The notes under the pieces were generated by a model. That model was given only the letters and a program-made list of their open reading frames with translations, did not search any database and was not told where the DNA came from. Positions 7,592-16,636 of a stretch of DNA of 64,000 bases are shown piece by piece. The stretch is taken from the NCBI RefSeq assembly GCF_052064335.1, contig NZ_JBQHVU010000008.1, forward strand, positions 1 through 64,000, written 5' to 3'. This stretch comes from Weimeria sp002480925 (lineage in GTDB: Bacteria > Bacillota > Clostridia > Lachnospirales > Lachnospiraceae). Both the position numbers and the translations under genes were made by a program. The stretch's first letter is position 1, and every line of letters begins with the position of its first letter.

Positions 7592-8560
7592 CTAAGGCCT
7601 GCATCTTCCGCATGGACTATAACCCTCTCTTATAAGCGTCTTTCGCTTTGCTTTTACTGACCTTTTGTTGTGGGCTGCCATCTGATGGACTGACGGGCAG
7701 GATGGCTTGTGAAATTTTTTCGTATTTGTATTCAGCACATAGTTATGAGCTCCATTATCATTCTGTGCTGCCCTGCTGTTTCTTGTCTTCTCCCTGGTGC
7801 TTGCAGTGCTGCCCTGATAGGCAACTCCCTGACTGGAGCCGTCCTTGTAGTCGATCTTTACTCTGGGCTGTACATTATAGCAGAATACACAGAACTGGAC
7901 CCCTTTTCCGCTGTCCTCGAGGCTTTCTGCCTCCATCAGGACTCCGCGTGATAAAAGTTCACGTCCCTTGAATACCGGAGTCACACGGTAAAGTACATGA
8001 TCCGAAGGGTTGGAATGCAGATATGAGGCGACCTGATCCTCATATGGCAGCATACCCTCATTGTTCAGGTATCTGGTCCCTGTGATCAGATTTCTTTCAT
8101 TTGCATTCTCTCCGGTAAGCTGGTATCCGATCAGATGACAACGGTTGTAGAGATAATTGCCATCTATTCCTGCATACTTTACTGTATGCCAGCCTGTAGG
8201 ATGCACAGAACCAATAGGTCCCCTTTCCTTGTCCGGCATCAGATCCGTCCCTATATCAGCAATGGCCACAGTGCATCTTCCCATGCTGTCGAGATCCTTA
8301 TACTTTTCATAGCTTCTTTTTACAGAAAGCTCCTTTGACGTGAAATAAGGCCTGTTGCCATGGATCTTTACACTCGGATCCTTGCCATTCCACTTCGGGA
8401 CACTTTTCTGATACGAGAAGCCCCTTGGGAGAGGATTAGCCTTAGCCTCCGTAGAGACAATGGTCTGATATCCACCTGTGAATGCAGCTGGACTAAAAAG
8501 TAATGTTGCGACAGAGGCCGCAGCAAGTATCCCGTTTAATATTTTCTTATTTCTTTTCAT
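7592..8560 (-). CDS. Secreted DNA/RNA non-specific endonuclease
   Basis: A 322-residue exported nuclease of the streptococcal EndA/streptodornase-like group. Residues 1-40 form a signal peptide. The beta-beta-alpha metal core is seen at YNRCHLIGYQL near 137-147, where the family DRGH motif appears as NRCH, followed by NERNLITGTRYLN with the metal-binding asparagine. The C-terminal 60 residues (VLNTNTKKFHKPSC, then CGRCRP) form a Cys/His module often appended to such nucleases. Its start overlaps the upstream small membrane protein gene by four bases (ATGA), implying coupled translation. A role in DNA scavenging or uptake is inference. Confidence 0.8.
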   Translation of the reverse strand: MKRNKKILNGILAAASVATLLFSPAAFTGGYQTIVSTEAKANPLPRGFSYQKSVPKWNGKDPSVKIHGNRPYFTSKELSVKRSYEKYKDLDSMGRCTVAIADIGTDLMPDKERGPIGSVHPTGWHTVKYAGIDGNYLYNRCHLIGYQLTGENANERNLITGTRYLNNEGMLPYEDQVASYLHSNPSDHVLYRVTPVFKGRELLSRGVLMEAESLEDSGKGVQFCVFCYNVQPRVKIDYKDGSSQGVAYQGSTASTREKTRNSRAAQNDNGAHNYVLNTNTKKFHKPSCPSVHQMAAHNKRSVKAKRKTLIREGYSPCGRCRP

Positions 8561-8829
8561 TTCTTATCGATTGAGGATGCGAGATCCGTCGTGTAATCAT
8601 TTATAGCTGATAAGTCTATAGGAGTAACTGCTGCCTCCTTTGAGGATGATGCCTCCTCATTTGCTGTCTTTACCTTTCCATATATGGACCAGCCGATCCA
8701 GACCACAAAGGCTGCACAGATGACTGCCGACACAAGTCCTATCAGAAATCTGTTCCTTTTCTGCTTTCTTACTATCTGCTTCCTGTGAAGCTTCTCCTCC
8801 TTATGCTCGAGTACCTTTTCCTGACTCAT
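8557..8829 (-). CDS. Small single-pass membrane protein upstream of nuclease
   Basis: Ninety residues: a basic cytoplasmic N-terminus (about 1-27), one transmembrane helix (about 28-50, FLIGLVSAVICAAFVVWIGW) and an acidic, serine-rich outer tail. No recognised domain. The stop overlaps the nuclease start, so the two are probably made together. It may anchor or assist the nuclease, but that rests on position only. Confidence 0.65.
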   Translation of the reverse strand: MSQEKVLEHKEEKLHRKQIVRKQKRNRFLIGLVSAVICAAFVVWIGWSIYGKVKTANEEASSSKEAAVTPIDLSAINDYTTDLASSIDKK

Positions 8830-8873
8830 TAAACTATGCTCCTTTTTATACTTTAAGCGAATGCTTCTCTATA

Positions 8874-8902
8874 ATTATATATTTTTTCCTACCTGTTTTC
8901 AA
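8874..8902 (-). promoter_or_regulatory. Promoter of the membrane protein-nuclease operon
   Basis: Minus strand: TTGAAA (8897-8902), 17-base spacer, TATAAT (8874-8879), about 45 bases before the start codon of the small membrane protein. Confidence 0.65.
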
Positions 8903-8964
8903 GGAAGTTCTTTTTGATAAGGCCTTGCTGTGGTAGAATATATCCCAGGCAGAAAGGAGTCCAG

Positions 8965-9894
8965 ATGAATATAGTTTTTCTTGACAGGAAGTCACTAGGC
9001 GATGACCTCGATCTCTCAGACTTCAAAAGACTCGGAAACGTAACTGAGTACAATTTCACTGAGCCTGACCAGATGGAGGAGAGAGTAAGGGACGCTGACA
9101 TCCTTATAGTAAATAAAACTCAGATCAATGAAGCCACTGTAGGAGGAGCCTCGCATCTGAAGGCAGTATGCGTGACCGCTACCGGAGTCAACAATATCGA
9201 TATCCCTTATCTTGAAAGCCAGGGGATCCACTGGCACAATGTAGCCGGATATTCGACCGAATCAGTTGCCCAGCATACTATAGCCATTGCCCTTTATATG
9301 TATGAGCATCTGGCCTATTATGACAGATATACCTCATCAGGCCAATATGCAGAGGACGAGCTTTTCACTCATTTCGCAATGACCTTTCACGAGCTCTATG
9401 GAAAGCAGTGGGGAATAGCAGGCCTTGGAGCAATAGGTCACAGGGTCGCGCAGATTGCCGCCTCCTTTGGATGCAGAGTCGTTTACTATTCGACCTCAGG
9501 CGTTGACAGGGCAGAGCCATATCCCCGCCTTGACTGGGAAGAATTCCTGACTACATCTGACCTGATCTCTATCCATTCTCCGCTTAATAAAACTACCGAA
9601 GGGCTATTTGACAGTCAGGCATTTGAACATATGAAAAACGATGCTATTCTTGTAAATGTAGCAAGAGGTGCCATAATCAACGAAAAGGATCTGGCATATG
9701 CCCTTGATAACGGTGAGATAAAAGCTGCTGCGCTTGATACCCTGACTGTCGAGCCTATGTCCAAATCTTCTCCCTTCCTTCGTATGAAGCATAAGGACAG
9801 GCTGCTTATCACTCCGCATATAGGCTGGGCCTCTACGGAGGCAAGGCAGAGACTCATGAGGATAGTACTTTCTCAAGTAAAGGAAGAAATTTAA
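8965..9894 (+). CDS. D-2-hydroxyacid dehydrogenase (NAD-dependent)
   Basis: Member of the D-isomer-specific 2-hydroxyacid dehydrogenase family (lactate, glycerate, phosphoglycerate relatives), reducing a 2-oxoacid or oxidising a D-2-hydroxyacid. The start MNIVFLDRKS is chosen because AAAGGAGT precedes it; the longer frame from 8914 lacks a site. The 309-residue protein has the NAD fold GIAGLGAIGHRVA near 152-164, the catalytic arginine in VNVARGAI near 235-242, an acidic residue in LTVEP, and the histidine in ITPHIGWAS near 285-293. Exact substrate cannot be read from sequence; hydroxypyruvate/glycerate is one possibility. It is divergent from the nuclease operon. Confidence 0.85.
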   Translation: MNIVFLDRKSLGDDLDLSDFKRLGNVTEYNFTEPDQMEERVRDADILIVNKTQINEATVGGASHLKAVCVTATGVNNIDIPYLESQGIHWHNVAGYSTESVAQHTIAIALYMYEHLAYYDRYTSSGQYAEDELFTHFAMTFHELYGKQWGIAGLGAIGHRVAQIAASFGCRVVYYSTSGVDRAEPYPRLDWEEFLTTSDLISIHSPLNKTTEGLFDSQAFEHMKNDAILVNVARGAIINEKDLAYALDNGEIKAAALDTLTVEPMSKSSPFLRMKHKDRLLITPHIGWASTEARQRLMRIVLSQVKEEI

Positions 9895-9903
9895 AAAAAG
9901 CCC

Positions 9904-9932
9904 TTGCATTACGTTCTTCTTTGTGATATTAT
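9904..9932 (+). promoter_or_regulatory. tRNA cluster promoter
   Basis: TTGCAT (9904-9909), 17-base spacer, TATTAT (9927-9932), about 33 bases before the first tRNA. Confidence 0.7.
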
Positions 9933-9965
9933 AGTCAAGTCGCGGATGTAGGCGCGGCTTAACAT

Positions 9966-10037
9966 GGCTCCGTGGTCAAGCGGTTAAGACATCGCCCTTT
10001 CACGGCGGTAACACGGGTTCAATTCCCGTCGGAGTCA
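9966..10037 (+). tRNA. tRNA-Glu (TTC)
   Basis: Full cloverleaf, 72 nt. Acceptor GGCTCCG pairs with CGGAGTC; the anticodon loop CTTTCAC gives TTC; TTCAATT is the T-loop. CCA is not encoded. First of five clustered tRNAs. Confidence 0.95.
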
Positions 10038-10042
10038 TTTAT

Positions 10043-10116
10043 GGATCCTTAGCTCAGTTGGTTAGAGCAACCGGCTCATAACCGGTCGGTCCTGGGTTCG
10101 AGTCCCCGAGGATCCA
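10043..10116 (+). tRNA. tRNA-Met (CAT), probably elongator
   Basis: 74 nt. Acceptor GGATCCT pairs with AGGATCC, anticodon loop CTCATAA. The CAT anticodon could also be tRNA-Ile2 with a modified C; the body sequence looks like clostridial elongator methionine tRNA. It lacks the initiator mismatch at the acceptor end. Confidence 0.88.
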
Positions 10117-10127
10117 CTATTTTGTAC

Positions 10128-10201
10128 GGCCTGGTGGCTCAGTTGGTTAGAGCGCCGCCCTGTCACGGCGGAGGTCGAGGGTTCGAACCCCTCTCAGGTC
10201 G
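10128..10201 (+). tRNA. tRNA-Asp (GTC)
   Basis: 74 nt. Acceptor GGCCTGG pairs with TCAGGTC (two G-T wobbles), anticodon loop CTGTCAC, discriminator G as expected for aspartate. Confidence 0.95.
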
Positions 10202-10233
10202 TTTTGCCGTAAGCATCTGCTTTAGGGCAAAGG

Positions 10234-10317
10234 GCCGGCGTGGCGGAACTGGCAGACGCGCAGGACTTAAAATCCTGTGGTGGTGACATCGTACCGGTTC
10301 GATCCCGGTCGCCGGCA
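10234..10317 (+). tRNA. tRNA-Leu (TAA)
   Basis: 84 nt with the long variable arm of class II tRNAs. Acceptor GCCGGCG pairs with CGCCGGC; anticodon loop CTTAAAA gives TAA. Confidence 0.95.
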
Positions 10318-10318
10318 C

Positions 10319-10347
10319 TTGCATAGTATATCAGACTATGTTATAAT
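10319..10347 (+). promoter_or_regulatory. Promoter for tRNA-Arg
   Basis: TTGCAT (10319-10324), 17-base spacer, TATAAT (10342-10347), directly after tRNA-Leu. The fifth tRNA seems to have its own strong promoter rather than relying only on read-through. Confidence 0.75.
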
Positions 10348-10380
10348 TGATATTTGTTGAGACCATTATCGGTCATTTGT

Positions 10381-10454
10381 GTGCTCGTAGCTCAGCTGGA
10401 TAGAGCACTTGGCTACGGACCAAGGTGTCGGGGGTTCGAATCCTCTCGGGCACG
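10381..10454 (+). tRNA. tRNA-Arg (ACG)
   Basis: 74 nt. Acceptor GTGCTCG pairs with CGGGCAC; anticodon loop CTACGGA gives ACG, normally edited to ICG. A terminator follows within about ten bases. Confidence 0.95.
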
Positions 10455-10464
10455 CTAGATTTAT

Positions 10465-10500
10465 ATCTCCCGGATCTTTCAAGGATCCGGGAGATTTTTT
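10465..10500 (+). terminator. Terminator of the tRNA cluster
   Basis: Perfect 12-bp stem (ATCTCCCGGATC / GATCCGGGAGAT) with a seven-base loop, followed by TTTTTT on the plus strand. Confidence 0.9.
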
Positions 10501-10521
10501 ATTCTCTTCTTTTTTATCAAA

Positions 10522-10560
10522 GCAAAAAGATGCCCCACCCTGCTTAGCAGGATGGGGTAT
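10522..10560 (-). terminator. Terminator of the opp operon
   Basis: GCCCCACCCTGC pairs with GCAGGATGGGG around a TTA loop. On the minus strand it is followed by TTTTT, 28 bases after the oppA stop. Confidence 0.85.
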
Positions 10561-10587
10561 TCTACTCATCACCCTATATGATCTCTG

Positions 10588-12306
10588 TCATGACTTTGTA
10601 GCATACATGAAGTACTTCATGCCGTAAACTGTGCCGAAAGCACCCTTTACGTTTCTCTTTACCATATAGATATCATTATAGTAATAGATCGGGATTATTG
10701 CCCAGGTATCCATCAGCATATCCTCTGCCTGATGCATCAGATCTACGCGGGATGCGAAGTCTGTTGACTTCCTGATCTTATCTACAAGCTTGTCATAGTC
10801 AGCCCAGTTCTGAGGAGCTGATGAATGCTTGTCCATATCACGTCCCAGCTGGCTGTCGTTGTTTCCTGAATCGGTTGTATACATCTCAAGCATGTTGATA
10901 GGATCGTTGTAGTCGGCAAGCCAACCCTCACGGGCTGCTGCGAAGTTGCCCTTCTGTCTGTCAGCTATAAGAACCTTCCAGTCCTCTGTCTGTACCTGCA
11001 TATTGATTCCAAGTGCGGAGAGATCCTGCTGGATTGACTCGGCGACCTTCTTATGTCCTGAATCATCATTTAAGATATACTCAAACGAGATAGCCGGGCT
11101 GCACTTGTAGGTTCCGTCACCATTGTCTGTAAACTTATAGCCGCATCCCTCCAGAAGTTTTTTAGCCTCCTCTACGGAATCCTGACCGGTCTTGTCCGCA
11201 TCATAATAGCTCTTGTTCTTGAACTCTCCGCCGTCACCATCGCTCATTCCTGCCGGGATGAATGAATCAGCAAGCTTCTGGCCTGTCTGTCCGACAGTAT
11301 CAACAATATATTTCCTGTCGATAAGAAGAGCGATTGCATGTCTGAAATCCTTGGCCTGCTGCTCTGTCATGTTCTTGAAGAGATCTGAGTTTACATTGAA
11401 TCCCAGATAGTAGGTTCCAAGGTTATCCATAATATTGAACTCTTTATTGTTCTTTACAGACTTGATCTCATCGTTTGGTACTGTATCAATGAAGTCAAGA
11501 TCGCCCTTATTGTAGGCTGCATAGGTAGTGGTATCCTGAGCAGACAGCATGAAATGGATCTGCTTGATCTTTACCTTTGATGCGTTATAGAAGTTGTCAT
11601 TCTTTACATACTCCATTGACTCATCATGCTTCCATGACTTTAATGTGTATGCACCGTTTGAGACAAAGCCTGCCTCCTGTGACCATGTACCTGCAGGCAC
11701 TTTGTCTGTAACTGACTTCTCTACATCCTTCTGGTATACAGGGAAGAATGTAGGGAAGGCAAGGAGATCATTGAAGTAAGGGCATGGATTTGTAAGCTTA
11801 ATCTTTAAGGTATAATCGTCTAAAGCCTCTACATCAAGCTTATTTCCCTTACGGGCAATTATATCAAAGAGATATGCATATTCTGATGCTGTCTTCTTGT
11901 CTATAACCCTGTTCCAGGAATATAAGAAATCTTTTGCTGTAAGAGGATCTCCGTTTGACCACTTGGTCTTCTTGAGCTTAATAGTATACTCTGTCTTGTC
12001 TGATGAAACCTCAGGCATTCCGTCTGCTATGTCCGGAACAAGCTTCTGATCCTGATCATAGGTATAAAGTCCGGCAAAGGAATTGATGATATAGATTCCT
12101 CCGTCGACTGCTGTGTTAAGAGCCGGATCTATAGACTGAGGCTCAGGTCCGATATTGATGTTTAACACATCATCATCGTGGTTTTCCTTTGTGGCCTTGT
12201 CAGCGACCTTTGCGGATCCGCTGGCTCCTCCCTTGCTTCCTCCGCAGGCAGCCATGGAAAGTGCCATAGAGGATGCAAGAAGCAATGCAAGTAACTTCTT
12301 CTTCAT
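10588..12306 (-). CDS. oppA: Oligopeptide ABC transporter substrate-binding lipoprotein
   Basis: Extracellular lipoprotein that captures peptides for OppBCDF. The 572-residue protein has a lipoprotein signal with lipobox SMAACGG (Cys about 21). It then shows an SBP_bac_5 fold: LNINIGPEPQSIDPALN near 48-64, TAKDFLYSWNRVID near 123-136 and AREGWLADYNDP near 456-467. It is last in the oppBCDFA order and has its own ribosome site (AAGGAGG). A GGSKGGASG linker follows the lipidated cysteine. Peptide range cannot be read from sequence. Confidence 0.93.
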   Translation of the reverse strand: MKKKLLALLLASSMALSMAACGGSKGGASGSAKVADKATKENHDDDVLNINIGPEPQSIDPALNTAVDGGIYIINSFAGLYTYDQDQKLVPDIADGMPEVSSDKTEYTIKLKKTKWSNGDPLTAKDFLYSWNRVIDKKTASEYAYLFDIIARKGNKLDVEALDDYTLKIKLTNPCPYFNDLLAFPTFFPVYQKDVEKSVTDKVPAGTWSQEAGFVSNGAYTLKSWKHDESMEYVKNDNFYNASKVKIKQIHFMLSAQDTTTYAAYNKGDLDFIDTVPNDEIKSVKNNKEFNIMDNLGTYYLGFNVNSDLFKNMTEQQAKDFRHAIALLIDRKYIVDTVGQTGQKLADSFIPAGMSDGDGGEFKNKSYYDADKTGQDSVEEAKKLLEGCGYKFTDNGDGTYKCSPAISFEYILNDDSGHKKVAESIQQDLSALGINMQVQTEDWKVLIADRQKGNFAAAREGWLADYNDPINMLEMYTTDSGNNDSQLGRDMDKHSSAPQNWADYDKLVDKIRKSTDFASRVDLMHQAEDMLMDTWAIIPIYYYNDIYMVKRNVKGAFGTVYGMKYFMYATKS

Positions 12307-12365
12307 AAGTTTTCCTCCTTATAAAACTATTGATCTATTGAGAACCATCATCTGATGGATACTCA

Positions 12366-13406
12366 CTATTTATTGAAGCAGGCAACCATATGCCCGTTTC
12401 CTCTGTCTGTAAGAGGCGGACGATGCATAGCACACTCCTCTGTAGCATAGGCGCATCTGGTCCTGAAAGGACATCCCTTTGGCATCTTCAGCGGAGACGG
12501 AACATCACCCTCAAGAACTATCCTGTGGCTTTCTCTTGCTGTCTTAGGATCCGGAATCGGAACCGCAGACAGAAGAGAAAGAGTATATGGATGGATAGGA
12601 TTGTCATTAAGTTCATCCGCATCTGCAATCTCCATCAGATGACCAAGATACATAACTGCTATCCTGTCCGAGATATGATGTACTACAAGCAGGTCATGAG
12701 CTATGAAAAGATAGGCAAGACCCAGCTTGTCCTGAAGCTCTTCAAACATATTTATGACCTGAGCCTGGATAGAGACATCAAGAGCAGAAACTGGCTCATC
12801 ACAGACGATAAACTTAGGATTTACAGCCAGAGCTCTTGCTATACCTATACGCTGTCTCTGCCCGCCTGAAAACTCATGGGCATATCTCATGGCATGCTCT
12901 GCATTGAGTCCTACGGTCTCCATCAGAGAAAGGATCTTCTCTCGTCTCTCTGCCTTATTCTTATAGAGATGATGGACGTCAAGCGGCTCTCCTATGATAT
13001 CCTCGACTGTCATCAGAGGATCAAGGGATGAATATGGATCCTGGAAGACCATCTGCATCTTCTTCCTGTAAGGAAGCATATTCTTCTTCACGGGATTCTT
13101 GATAAGTGGCTTTCCCTTTTCATCAAGGATCACATTGCCCTTTTCATCATAGCTTTCACCGCTGTCGAACAGCACGTCTCCGTCAAAAACTATACGTCCC
13201 GCGGTCGGCTCATAAAGCCTTAGAAGTGAACGGCCTACTGTCGTCTTTCCGCATCCTGATTCTCCTACAAGGCCTAAGGTCTCGCCCGGCTTTATAGCAA
13301 AAGACACGTCGTCAACTGCCTTTAGCGGTACCTTATGAAAGCCCGAGGAAACAGGAAAGTACTGTTTTAGGTGGCTTACCTCAACGAGGTTTTTTTCCTC
13401 TGCCAT
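12366..13406 (-). CDS. oppF: Oligopeptide ABC transporter ATPase OppF
   Basis: One of the two ATPases that power the importer. The start MAEEKN is preferred over a TTG 24 bases upstream because GGAGA lies just before it. About 346 residues: Walker A GESGCGKTT near 51-59, Q-loop FQDPYSSLDP near 126-135, signature SGGQRQR near 184-190, Walker B IVCDEPVSALD near 205-215 and H-loop IAHDL near 239-243. The C-terminal oligopeptide-transporter domain contains RTRCAYATEEC, a Cys-rich tail typical of OppD/F proteins that can hold a Fe-S cluster. It starts almost at the oppD stop. Confidence 0.92.
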   Translation of the reverse strand: MAEEKNLVEVSHLKQYFPVSSGFHKVPLKAVDDVSFAIKPGETLGLVGESGCGKTTVGRSLLRLYEPTAGRIVFDGDVLFDSGESYDEKGNVILDEKGKPLIKNPVKKNMLPYRKKMQMVFQDPYSSLDPLMTVEDIIGEPLDVHHLYKNKAERREKILSLMETVGLNAEHAMRYAHEFSGGQRQRIGIARALAVNPKFIVCDEPVSALDVSIQAQVINMFEELQDKLGLAYLFIAHDLLVVHHISDRIAVMYLGHLMEIADADELNDNPIHPYTLSLLSAVPIPDPKTARESHRIVLEGDVPSPLKMPKGCPFRTRCAYATEECAMHRPPLTDRGNGHMVACFNK

Positions 13407-13407
13407 A

Positions 13408-14412
13408 TCATTCTCCTTCCTTTTCTTCAAGAGCTTCCTTGATATTCATAAAGCAGGCTGCCCTGTGACCCTGACCTACCGCGATCTCATCCGGCTTCTG
13501 ATGAAGACAAATCTTCATGGCATTGGCACATCTCGGACAGAAGGCACAGCCCTCAGGCAGGTTTAACATATTGATTGGAGTACCTCCTATTGGAACCAGC
13601 TTCTCATTCATATTGTCAGCTCTTGGTATGGAACGGAGTAGCCCCTTGGTATATTCATGAGCCGGTCTATAGAAGATATCATCGGCGTTTCCTCTCTCAC
13701 AGACTCTTCCTCCATACATGACCATTATCTCATCGCACATGGAGGCTATCACGCCCAGATCATGTGTAACAATAATGATCGCCATACCAAGCTTCTTCTG
13801 CAATGACTGCATTAGCTCAAGTATCTGGGCCTGGATAGTAACATCAAGAGCTGTTGTAGGCTCGTCGGCAATAAGGACGTCAGGCTCACAGCAAAGGCTC
13901 ATGGCTATCATGATACGCTGCCTCATGCCGCCCGAAAGCTCATGCGGATACTGCCTCATCCTTACCTCCGGCTCATTTACTCCTACCAGCTTAAGCATCT
14001 CGACTGCCCTGTCATAGGCCTGCTTCTTTGTCTTGTCAGTATGAAGTCTTACAGCCTCTATCAGCTGATAGCCTATGGAAAAGGTCGGATTAAGAGAAGT
14101 CATAGGGTCCTGAAAAATGATAGATATGTTCTTTCCTCTGAACTTCTCCATCTTCTTTTCATTCCATCCAAGGATATTTTCGCCCTTGAAAAGGATTTCT
14201 CCCTTTGTAACCTTTCCTGTCGCTGCTAAGATCTGCATTATCGAATAAGCGGTGACAGATTTTCCTGAGCCAGACTCTCCTACTATTCCCATTGTCTCTC
14301 CCGGGCGCAGGTTGAAGTTTACTCCGTTTACGGCCTGGACCTCTCCGTTTTCAGTAAAGAAACTGGTGTGGAGATCCTTAACCTGTAAAATATACTTTTC
14401 TTCTTCACTCAT
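13408..14412 (-). CDS. oppD: Oligopeptide ABC transporter ATPase OppD
   Basis: Partner ATPase of OppF. 334 residues: Walker A GESGSGKSV near 42-50, Q-loop FQDPMTSLNP near 97-106, signature SGGMRQR near 163-169, Walker B LIADEPTTALD near 184-194 and H-loop VTHDLG. The C-terminal cysteine motif CAFCPRCANAMKIC near 292-305 is typical of the OppD/DppD type. Stop and oppF start are nearly contiguous. All catalytic motifs are intact. Confidence 0.93.
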   Translation of the reverse strand: MSEEEKYILQVKDLHTSFFTENGEVQAVNGVNFNLRPGETMGIVGESGSGKSVTAYSIMQILAATGKVTKGEILFKGENILGWNEKKMEKFRGKNISIIFQDPMTSLNPTFSIGYQLIEAVRLHTDKTKKQAYDRAVEMLKLVGVNEPEVRMRQYPHELSGGMRQRIMIAMSLCCEPDVLIADEPTTALDVTIQAQILELMQSLQKKLGMAIIIVTHDLGVIASMCDEIMVMYGGRVCERGNADDIFYRPAHEYTKGLLRSIPRADNMNEKLVPIGGTPINMLNLPEGCAFCPRCANAMKICLHQKPDEIAVGQGHRAACFMNIKEALEEKEGE

Positions 14413-14423
14413 AATGATCTCCT

Positions 14424-15509
14424 TTAATTCAGCTTCGTATCAAACGCATCCCTTAAACCATCACCAAGAAGGTTGAAGGCTAAAACGATAAGCGAGATAA
14501 CGACAGCCGGTATGACCAGTCTAAGAGGATAGGTCTGCATTGCTCCTCTCGCATCATTTGCCAGAGAGCCAAGCGATGTAAGCGGGATATTTACACCGAG
14601 TCCTATGAAGGAAAGGAAGCTCTCTGTAAATATGGCGCTCGGAATCTGAAGTGCCGTTGTGATTATTATTATGGACAGGCAGTTAGGGATAATGTGGGTC
14701 CTTAGTATCCGCCCGTTCGATGTACCTATGCTCTTTGCGGCAAGCACATACTCATTATTCTTTATCTGCAGGATCTGTCCTCTTATTAGCCTTGCCATTC
14801 CTACCCAGTAGAGAAGAGCAAATACTATGAACATAGAGATCATATTTACTCCTAGCTTGGCAAGCCCCGTCCCCTGGATAAGAGGGGTAAGTGTCTGCTG
14901 CAGTACTACCGAAAGCAGGATGATTATAAGCATGTCAGGAAGCGAATATATGACATCGACTATCCTCATCATTATAAGGTCGACTGTACCTCCAAAGTAC
15001 CCTGCTATAGAGCCGTAGATAAGCCCTATGATAAGGACCATGACCGCTGCAACTATCCCTACCATAAGCGATACTCTTGTGCCGTATACAACGCGGATAA
15101 AATAGTCTCTTCCCATCGAATCAGTTCCGAACAGATGAGGGAAAAGCTTCTTTCCGCTGTCCTCCATATACTGGGTCTCAAGCTGCGAATATTCCATTGG
15201 TCCTAAGTTGGTCGCGCTCTTGTCTCTGCGACCATTTACCGTTATTATGGTCTGGTAGGAATAGGGACAAATATGCGGTGCTATTACAGCGATCGCTATC
15301 AGTATGATAAGAACTACTATACTTGCCATAGCCAGCGGATTCCTTCTAAGCTTCCTCATTCCGTCCCGGAAGAAGGTTGAAGACTCACCCATTACATCCT
15401 GCTGCCTCTTTTCCTCGTCACTGGCCTTTTCAAAGTCACTTGCGTTAAACTTCGAAAGATCTATCTGAGAGCTCAGGAAGGCTCTCTTACTGTACTTTTC
15501 TTCTGCCAT
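14424..15509 (-). CDS. oppC: Oligopeptide ABC transporter permease OppC
   Basis: Membrane subunit of the peptide importer. About 361 residues with a long cytoplasmic N-terminus, an OppC_N segment with one transmembrane helix (about 60-85), an extracytoplasmic loop (about 90-145), and five further helices. The ATPase-coupling EAA loop reads EYVLAAKSIGTSNGRILRTH near 248-267. The gene lies 12 bases after oppB. Confidence 0.9.
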   Translation of the reverse strand: MAEEKYSKRAFLSSQIDLSKFNASDFEKASDEEKRQQDVMGESSTFFRDGMRKLRRNPLAMASIVVLIILIAIAVIAPHICPYSYQTIITVNGRRDKSATNLGPMEYSQLETQYMEDSGKKLFPHLFGTDSMGRDYFIRVVYGTRVSLMVGIVAAVMVLIIGLIYGSIAGYFGGTVDLIMMRIVDVIYSLPDMLIIILLSVVLQQTLTPLIQGTGLAKLGVNMISMFIVFALLYWVGMARLIRGQILQIKNNEYVLAAKSIGTSNGRILRTHIIPNCLSIIIITTALQIPSAIFTESFLSFIGLGVNIPLTSLGSLANDARGAMQTYPLRLVIPAVVISLIVLAFNLLGDGLRDAFDTKLN

Positions 15510-15521
15510 CTCAAAGCTCCT

Positions 15522-16433
15522 TTATTCGAATGTGATACGCGGATCGATTATCTTGTATAGAATATCTGTGATCAGGTTTGCTATTATCATCAGAAGTGCG
15601 AGGAATATCGTCACTGCCATGATATATGGATAATCCCTGTTATTGATACTCTGAACAAACATTGTTCCAAGTCCGGGTATTGTAAAGATACTCTCGATGA
15701 CCATCGATCCTGTGATGATATAGGCGAACTCAGGTCCGACATAGGTGATCACAGGAATAAGGGCATTTCTTAAGGCATGGACAAAGATGACCTTAAGCTT
15801 CGGCACACCCTTGGCGCGGGCTGTGGTTATATAATCCTGATTCAGTGCATCAAGCATGGATGTCTTTGTGAGCCTTGTGATATAGGCCATTGGATAAACC
15901 GCAAGCGATATGACCGGCAGAATGAAGTTAGGATGGTTGACATCCCATACCGGTATCAGCTGAAGCTGCATACAGAAAAGGAGCATCAGAAGCGTCGCTA
16001 GAACAAATGATGGTATCGCTGTCCCAAGCGTAGTGAGAACTACCAACACCCTATCCGGCCATTTATTTCTCGTCAGCGCCTGGATCGAGCCAAATATGAT
16101 CCCAAGGATCAGTGCCAGTATCAGAGCTGAAACTCCAAGCTTAGCAGATACTCCGAACCTTGACCTAAGATCAGGCCAGATTGCTCTCTGAGTCTTTAAC
16201 GAAATACCCCAGTCGCCATGAAGGAAGTTCTTCATGTAATTGAAGTACTGGACTCCGACCGGCTTATCGAGCCCATATCTCTTGTTCAGGGTCGCGATGA
16301 CCTCCTTTGACATGGCCTTCTCAGATGTGAATGGTCCGCCCGGGATCAGGTTCATCACAAAGAAGGTTATGGCGCTTACGATAATAAACGCCACAATGGC
16401 CATGACAACTCTTTTCACAATGTACTTTGCCAC
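15522..16433 (-). CDS. oppB: Oligopeptide ABC transporter permease OppB
   Basis: First membrane subunit of the importer, 303 residues with six predicted helices. N-terminal AKYIVKRVVMAIVAFIIVSA is the usual opening helix. The EAA loop DYITTARAKGVPKLKVIFVH is near 195-214. As first gene of the operon it follows a leader of about 200 bases that contains a terminator-like hairpin. The ribosome site is AAGGAGAAAAG. Confidence 0.92.
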   Translation of the reverse strand: MAKYIVKRVVMAIVAFIIVSAITFFVMNLIPGGPFTSEKAMSKEVIATLNKRYGLDKPVGVQYFNYMKNFLHGDWGISLKTQRAIWPDLRSRFGVSAKLGVSALILALILGIIFGSIQALTRNKWPDRVLVVLTTLGTAIPSFVLATLLMLLFCMQLQLIPVWDVNHPNFILPVISLAVYPMAYITRLTKTSMLDALNQDYITTARAKGVPKLKVIFVHALRNALIPVITYVGPEFAYIITGSMVIESIFTIPGLGTMFVQSINNRDYPYIMAVTIFLALLMIIANLITDILYKIIDPRITFE

Positions 16434-16492
16434 TTTTCTTTTCTCCTTGCTTATATTTTTATTTGCACTAACGCAAATTCAAGCCTTGATAT

Positions 16493-16528
16493 TAAAAAAG
16501 TGCAGATAATGTCCTACTTATCTGCACT
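16493..16528 (-). terminator. Terminator-like hairpin in the opp leader
   Basis: Perfect 11-bp stem AGTGCAGATAA / TTATCTGCACT (16499-16509 and 16518-16528), followed on the minus strand by TTTTTT. It lies between a strong promoter and oppB, so it would stop transcripts before the operon unless overridden. No known riboswitch fold was recognised in the leader. Confidence 0.65.
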
Positions 16529-16636
16529 CCCTTGTGTTTATCAATAGTCTCCATTCTGCCTGGGATAATTTATTTTGTTAAAGTGTTAAAACGGTAAACT
16601 ATATTGCTTATTCACAGTTTCTTCACAACAATGTCC